Assembly: GCA_002441545.1 (NCBI GenBank)
Contig: DJWL01000120.1
Span: 1-9,590, forward strand
Length of the DNA: 9,590 bases
Origin: Flavobacteriaceae bacterium UBA6231
GTDB lineage: Bacteria > Bacteroidota > Bacteroidia > Flavobacteriales > Flavobacteriaceae
Direction: 5' to 3'
Part shown: positions 6,928 through 9,590 of the stretch, piece after piece
Position numbering within the stretch: position 1 is the first letter of the stretch
Layout: the number at the start of each line of letters is the position of its first letter
Position numbers and translations under genes: made by a program
Notes under the pieces: generated by a model
Seen by the model: only the letters and a program-made list of their open reading frames with translations
Database searches by the model: none
What the model was told of the DNA's origin: nothing

Positions 6928-6959
6928 TTCTTATAAAATTCTTTAAAATATTATAAGAA
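6928..6959 (-). promoter_or_regulatory. Inverted repeat in the ferredoxin gene leader
   Basis: The arms TTCTTATAA (6928-6936) and TTATAAGAA (6951-6959) are perfect 9-bp reverse complements with a 14-nt spacer. The repeat lies between the candidate -7 element and the start codon. If transcription starts about 7 nt after that element, the hairpin would form at or near the 5' end of the mRNA. It could be an operator, an mRNA-stabilising stem, or chance in AT-rich sequence. There is no T-run on either side long enough for a terminator. Confidence 0.4.
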
Positions 6960-6966
6960 ATAGGGG

Positions 6967-6974
6967 CAAAAATA
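6967..6974 (-). promoter_or_regulatory. Bacteroidota-type -7 element for the ferredoxin gene
   Basis: Read on the minus strand this is TATTTTTG, an exact match to TAnnTTTG, 72 nt before the ferredoxin ATG. At the expected -33 position the strand reads TTTT instead of TTTG, within a T-run. The position in the only gap between two divergently ended units, directly before a gene with no upstream co-directional neighbour nearby, supports it. Confidence 0.45.
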
Positions 6975-6989
6975 AAACTTAAATTTAAA

Positions 6990-7022
6990 TAAAAAAATAA
7001 TTCCTATTAAAATAATAGGAAT
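6990..7022 (-). terminator. Intrinsic terminator of the nuo operon
   Basis: The arms ATTCCTATTA (7000-7009) and TAATAGGAAT (7013-7022) are perfect 10-bp reverse complements around a 3-nt loop. On the minus strand the stem is followed by TTATTTTTTTATTT, a T-rich tract; on the plus strand the downstream flank is ATAGTAGATT, with no T-run. It is therefore directional and placed 91 nt beyond the stop codon of the last leftward gene. The stem is AT-rich, so its strength is uncertain, but such terminators are common in Flavobacteriia. Confidence 0.65.
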
Positions 7023-7113
7023 AGTAGATTAAATATAAACAAACGCAATTGCCTAATATAAGAATAGAATGTTTATGCTTTAAACTATATAAAAAAGGAT
7101 TAAAATATAACGA

Positions 7114-7446
7114 CTAAGCTTTTTTACCGTTATTCCAATATTGTGGTTTAGTATCTTCAGTGCGTTGCTCCCAATAATCTTGGTTTACTTTTCTTCCGTC
7201 AAAAGTTTTTAATTTTCTTTGATACACCCAAATGGTAGGATTGAAAACCATATCGGTAACTGCTACTGTATATAATTGCGGGTCGTCTTCTGTTTTCTTT
7301 TTATCTTCTTGAATAATAACTTCCAATCCGTTATGCTCAAGTAATCTTTTTAAAAACTCTTTTCTATCTTCTGAAACTCCTTTTTCAACAAAAGTGACTC
7401 TTGTATCTTCAATACTTCCAAACATATGACTTCCTGATAATGGCAT
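7114..7446 (-). CDS. Conserved-looking small protein of unknown function at the end of the nuo operon
   Basis: This 110-aa protein has no family that I can name with certainty; I have the impression that similar proteins follow nuoN in other Flavobacteriia, but this needs a search. It is soluble, with no membrane segment or signal peptide, and contains no cysteine, so it is unlikely to bind an Fe-S cluster. It is highly charged, with a Lys/Glu/Asp-rich middle (EDKKKTEDDPQ) and an aromatic C-terminus (NQDYWEQ, PQYWNNGKK). The pattern of alternating helix (residues 25-40) and strands (42-47, 58-64) suggests a small alpha/beta fold. It begins 6 nt after the nuoN stop and shares its strand, so it is co-transcribed with complex I genes and followed by the terminator. 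An accessory, assembly or stability role for complex I is the natural guess. Confidence 0.75.
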   Translation of the reverse strand: MPLSGSHMFGSIEDTRVTFVEKGVSEDRKEFLKRLLEHNGLEVIIQEDKKKTEDDPQLYTVAVTDMVFNPTIWVYQRKLKTFDGRKVNQDYWEQRTEDTKPQYWNNGKKA

Positions 7447-7452
7447 AGCTTA

Positions 7453-8880
7453 TTAATTTAAATTTTTACTTAATTCAAAAATATAATCATACAACGGGCT
7501 GTAAAGACCTAAAACTAAAATACCTATTACGGTTACTAAAAGTCCCAATCTCATGTATAATCTATTCTTAAAATATGGGATAGCATGATCGCTAGTTCTT
7601 AAAAACATAGCTCTTACAACCAATAAATAATAATATAAAGAAATAGTCACATTAACAACCGCTAAAAAAACCAATAAATAATACCCTTCACTTGCTGCTG
7701 CTGTATATAAGAAGAACTTGCCAAAAAACCCTGCCACTGGCGGAATTCCAGCTAATGAAAAGAGAGCCAGCATCATGACCAAACTTAAGTTAGGATTGGT
7801 TCTGTATAAGCCTTCATAGTCATTCATATTCTCTTTACCAGTTTTTAATGAAATGGCTTGAACAACACCAAAAGCGGCTAAGTTAGAAAAGATATAAATC
7901 AATACAAAGTAAATGATGGAAGCGGTTCCTAAATGTGTTCCTGTAATTAAACCCAATAAAATAAATCCTGCTTGAGCTATCGATGAAAATGCTAAAAAGC
8001 GTTTCATGTTTTGTTGGCGCAAAGCAAATAAATTACCCGTAAACATAGTAGCCAATGCAACTACATAAATTATATTTTCCCAAACGTGCATTAAGGTTTT
8101 AAAAACAGTAAACATTAAAATCATAAGTATAAAAACCGCTGCTCCTTTTGAAATAACCGATAGATAGGATGCCACACTAATAGGTGAACCTTCGTACACA
8201 TCGGCAGTCCAAAAATGAAAAGGAACTAATGATATTTTAAAGGCTAGTCCTGCGAAGAACAATACAAATCCTAATATGGTTAAATTTGTAGATGAAATCA
8301 TTGTAATAATATCATCAAAATAAATAGATCCAGAAGTTGCATATAGCATTGATATACCAAATAAGGAAACTCCAGATGCTAAAGCTGCAGACAGTATAAA
8401 TTTTATTCCGGCTTCACTAGAAATTCTTTTAGTAACTTCAAAAGCAGCCAATGCAGCAACTGGTAAAGTTGAAAGCTCTAATCCTAAATAAAACATTAAG
8501 AAATCACCAGAAGAGATCATAAAATACATTCCTAATAGAGAAGAAAATAAGAGTATGAAAAATTCTGCACCTTTATTTTGATTTACTATTTTATCTTCCA
8601 ACCAATCGGCCGATTGAAGCAATAAAATAAAGACCCCAACATTAAGTACATTTTTAAAGAAGTGAATCAACTCACTTGTTCTAAACATGCCACCAAACAA
8701 GCTGTTTGACTGCACTGGAAAAAATCCCACAATCGTATGAATTCCAAATAAGAAAATTGCCAAATGAACAATACTTTGTTTTTTGGTTTTATTTATTGCA
8801 ATTTCAGCTGCTACCAACAATAAAATAATTGTAAGTAGTAAAATTTCTTGCCGCATTAATAAAAAACTACTAAAATTCAT
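7453..8880 (-). CDS. nuoN: NADH-quinone oxidoreductase subunit N (NuoN)
   Basis: NuoN is an antiporter-like, proton-pumping membrane subunit of respiratory complex I. At 475 aa with about 14 hydrophobic segments it is full length. The functional charged residues are in place: E135 (GLELSTLP, TM5 glutamate), K215 (AFKISLVPFHFW, TM7), K245 (SVISKGAAVF, TM8) and K388 (GFFGKFFLY, TM12). The hallmark stretch FHFWTADVYEGSP (221-233) and LAGIPPVAGFFGKF (376-389) identify it as NuoN rather than an Mrp antiporter or hydrogenase subunit. It lies 17 nt downstream of nuoM and 6 nt upstream of the small gene of unknown function. Confidence 0.95.
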   Translation of the reverse strand: MNFSSFLLMRQEILLLTIILLLVAAEIAINKTKKQSIVHLAIFLFGIHTIVGFFPVQSNSLFGGMFRTSELIHFFKNVLNVGVFILLLQSADWLEDKIVNQNKGAEFFILLFSSLLGMYFMISSGDFLMFYLGLELSTLPVAALAAFEVTKRISSEAGIKFILSAALASGVSLFGISMLYATSGSIYFDDIITMISSTNLTILGFVLFFAGLAFKISLVPFHFWTADVYEGSPISVASYLSVISKGAAVFILMILMFTVFKTLMHVWENIIYVVALATMFTGNLFALRQQNMKRFLAFSSIAQAGFILLGLITGTHLGTASIIYFVLIYIFSNLAAFGVVQAISLKTGKENMNDYEGLYRTNPNLSLVMMLALFSLAGIPPVAGFFGKFFLYTAAASEGYYLLVFLAVVNVTISLYYYLLVVRAMFLRTSDHAIPYFKNRLYMRLGLLVTVIGILVLGLYSPLYDYIFELSKNLN

Positions 8881-8897
8881 TAGTTATCTGATTAATT

Positions 8898-9590
8898 TTA
8901 TAATACTCCTTGAATAAAAGGTTCTAAACTTTTCATAATCATTTCACTTAACCAGAAAGGTGCCACACCTATTCCAATTACAGGAATCATTAATAATAAA
9001 ATACCTGTTTTTTCAAACCATGTTGCCTTTGGCAAATCGTTAACCTCATTGGTTTCTAATGGCCCCATCATTATTTTTCCAACCAATCTTAAAATATATA
9101 CTGAAGTTACAACAATAGACGATACAACTAGTATTGTAAGAACTCTATTAAATGTATCAGAGTTTTGTTGAAAAGCACCAACGAAAATATTCATTTCAGC
9201 TACAAAGCCGCTAAATCCAGGCAAACCTAAATAAGCTAATCCTGTAATGACATAAATGGCGCCAATAAATGGTAATATTTTCATCATTCCTCCTAGTTTG
9301 GTAACATCTCTTGTATGCGTTCTTCCATATATCATTCCAATAAGCGCAAAAAACATAGCTGTTAATAACCCATGAGACAATGACTGAATGATAGCACCAT
9401 TCCATGCAATTTTATTGAGTGTTAACAATGCAAATAATACCAATCCTAAATGGCTCACGGATGCGTATGCATTGATATATTTTAAATCGGTTTGTCTAAT
9501 GGCTGAAAATGCACCATAAACCACTCCAATAGCTGCTAAAATAATAAAGAACCATGACCAATGTAATGCTCCTTGAGGTAATAAAAACAT
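8898..9590 (-). CDS. nuoM: NADH-quinone oxidoreductase subunit M (NuoM), 5' part beyond window
   Basis: This is the C-terminal 230 residues or so of NuoM, another proton-pumping antiporter-like subunit of complex I; full-length proteins are around 480-540 aa. The ATG at the right edge is an internal Met: the family sequence continues upstream of this point and the frame is open to the edge. Visible marks, numbered from that Met, are QTDLKYINAYASVSHLG (residues 33-49) with the TM8-type lysine K37, SHGLLTAMFF (72-81), and GLPGFSGFVAEMNIFVGAF (122-140) with the TM12-type glutamate E132. About six hydrophobic segments are visible. It is followed by nuoN after 17 nt, the standard M-N order at the end of a nuo operon. 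Confidence 0.95.
   Translation of the reverse strand: MFLLPQGALHWSWFFIILAAIGVVYGAFSAIRQTDLKYINAYASVSHLGLVLFALLTLNKIAWNGAIIQSLSHGLLTAMFFALIGMIYGRTHTRDVTKLGGMMKILPFIGAIYVITGLAYLGLPGFSGFVAEMNIFVGAFQQNSDTFNRVLTILVVSSIVVTSVYILRLVGKIMMGPLETNEVNDLPKATWFEKTGILLLMIPVIGIGVAPFWLSEMIMKSLEPFIQGVL

Larger units (their letters stand above)
6895..7113. other. Intergenic region between ferredoxin and nuo units
   Basis: These 219 nt contain, from right to left on the minus strand, the 3' untranslated part of the nuo transcript, its terminator hairpin (6990-7022), the ferredoxin -7 element (6967-6974) and the leader inverted repeat (6928-6959). No reading frame of note is present. The -33 position of the ferredoxin promoter falls inside the T-run of the terminator, so the two elements overlap. 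Confidence 0.55.

Noticed and set aside
7045..7052. Palindrome GCAATTGC in the 3' untranslated region of the nuo unit
   Set aside because: It is only 8 bp, single copy, with no loop and no partner; chance is likely.
9588..9590. ATG at the right edge as the start of NuoM
   Set aside because: It would remove more than half of the family's usual length; it coincides with the window edge and is an internal Met.

Overview
The window is AT-rich and reads as chromosomal DNA of a Bacteroidota bacterium, most likely a marine or environmental member of the Flavobacteriia. The reasons are the gene order rseC-like/rnfB-C-D-G-E-A, the style of the protein sequences, start codons without Shine-Dalgarno sequences, and a good TAnnTTTG promoter element before the ferredoxin gene. 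I did not see plasmid, phage, IS, CRISPR, tRNA or rRNA signals. The content is core energy metabolism, and I see no unknown multi-gene system in it.

Positions 1-836 (+) hold the nearly complete 3' part of a calcineurin-like metallophosphoesterase gene, cut by the left edge. Positions 837-1109 are non-coding and carry two inverted repeats that are candidate control elements for the operon that follows. Positions 1110-6556 (+) are one tightly packed operon: an RseC/MucC-like membrane protein, then rnfB, rnfC, rnfD, rnfG, rnfE and rnfA. Gaps are 2-5 nt, or the genes overlap. Together they encode a complete six-subunit Rnf complex, a membrane ferredoxin:NAD+ oxidoreductase coupled to ion transport. 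All diagnostic cofactor motifs are intact: the Fe-S cysteines of RnfB and RnfC, the flavinylation threonines of RnfD and RnfG, and the paired membrane cysteines of RnfA and RnfE.

Positions 6565-6894 (-) hold a convergent gene for an adrenodoxin-type [2Fe-2S] ferredoxin. Its leader (6895-7000) contains a Bacteroidota-type -7 element and an inverted repeat. Immediately beyond that, an AT-rich hairpin followed by a T-run looks like the terminator of the opposing transcription unit.

That unit runs leftward from the right edge: the 3' half of nuoM (8898-9590), nuoN (7453-8880) and a small cysteine-free protein of unknown function (7114-7446). It is the tail of a respiratory complex I operon. The window therefore places two ion-translocating redox complexes, Rnf and complex I, tail to tail with a small electron carrier between them. 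Complex I feeds NADH (or another low-potential donor) electrons to quinone. Rnf links the ferredoxin and NAD pools to the membrane ion gradient, probably as a source of reduced ferredoxin in an aerobe; the direction is inferred.
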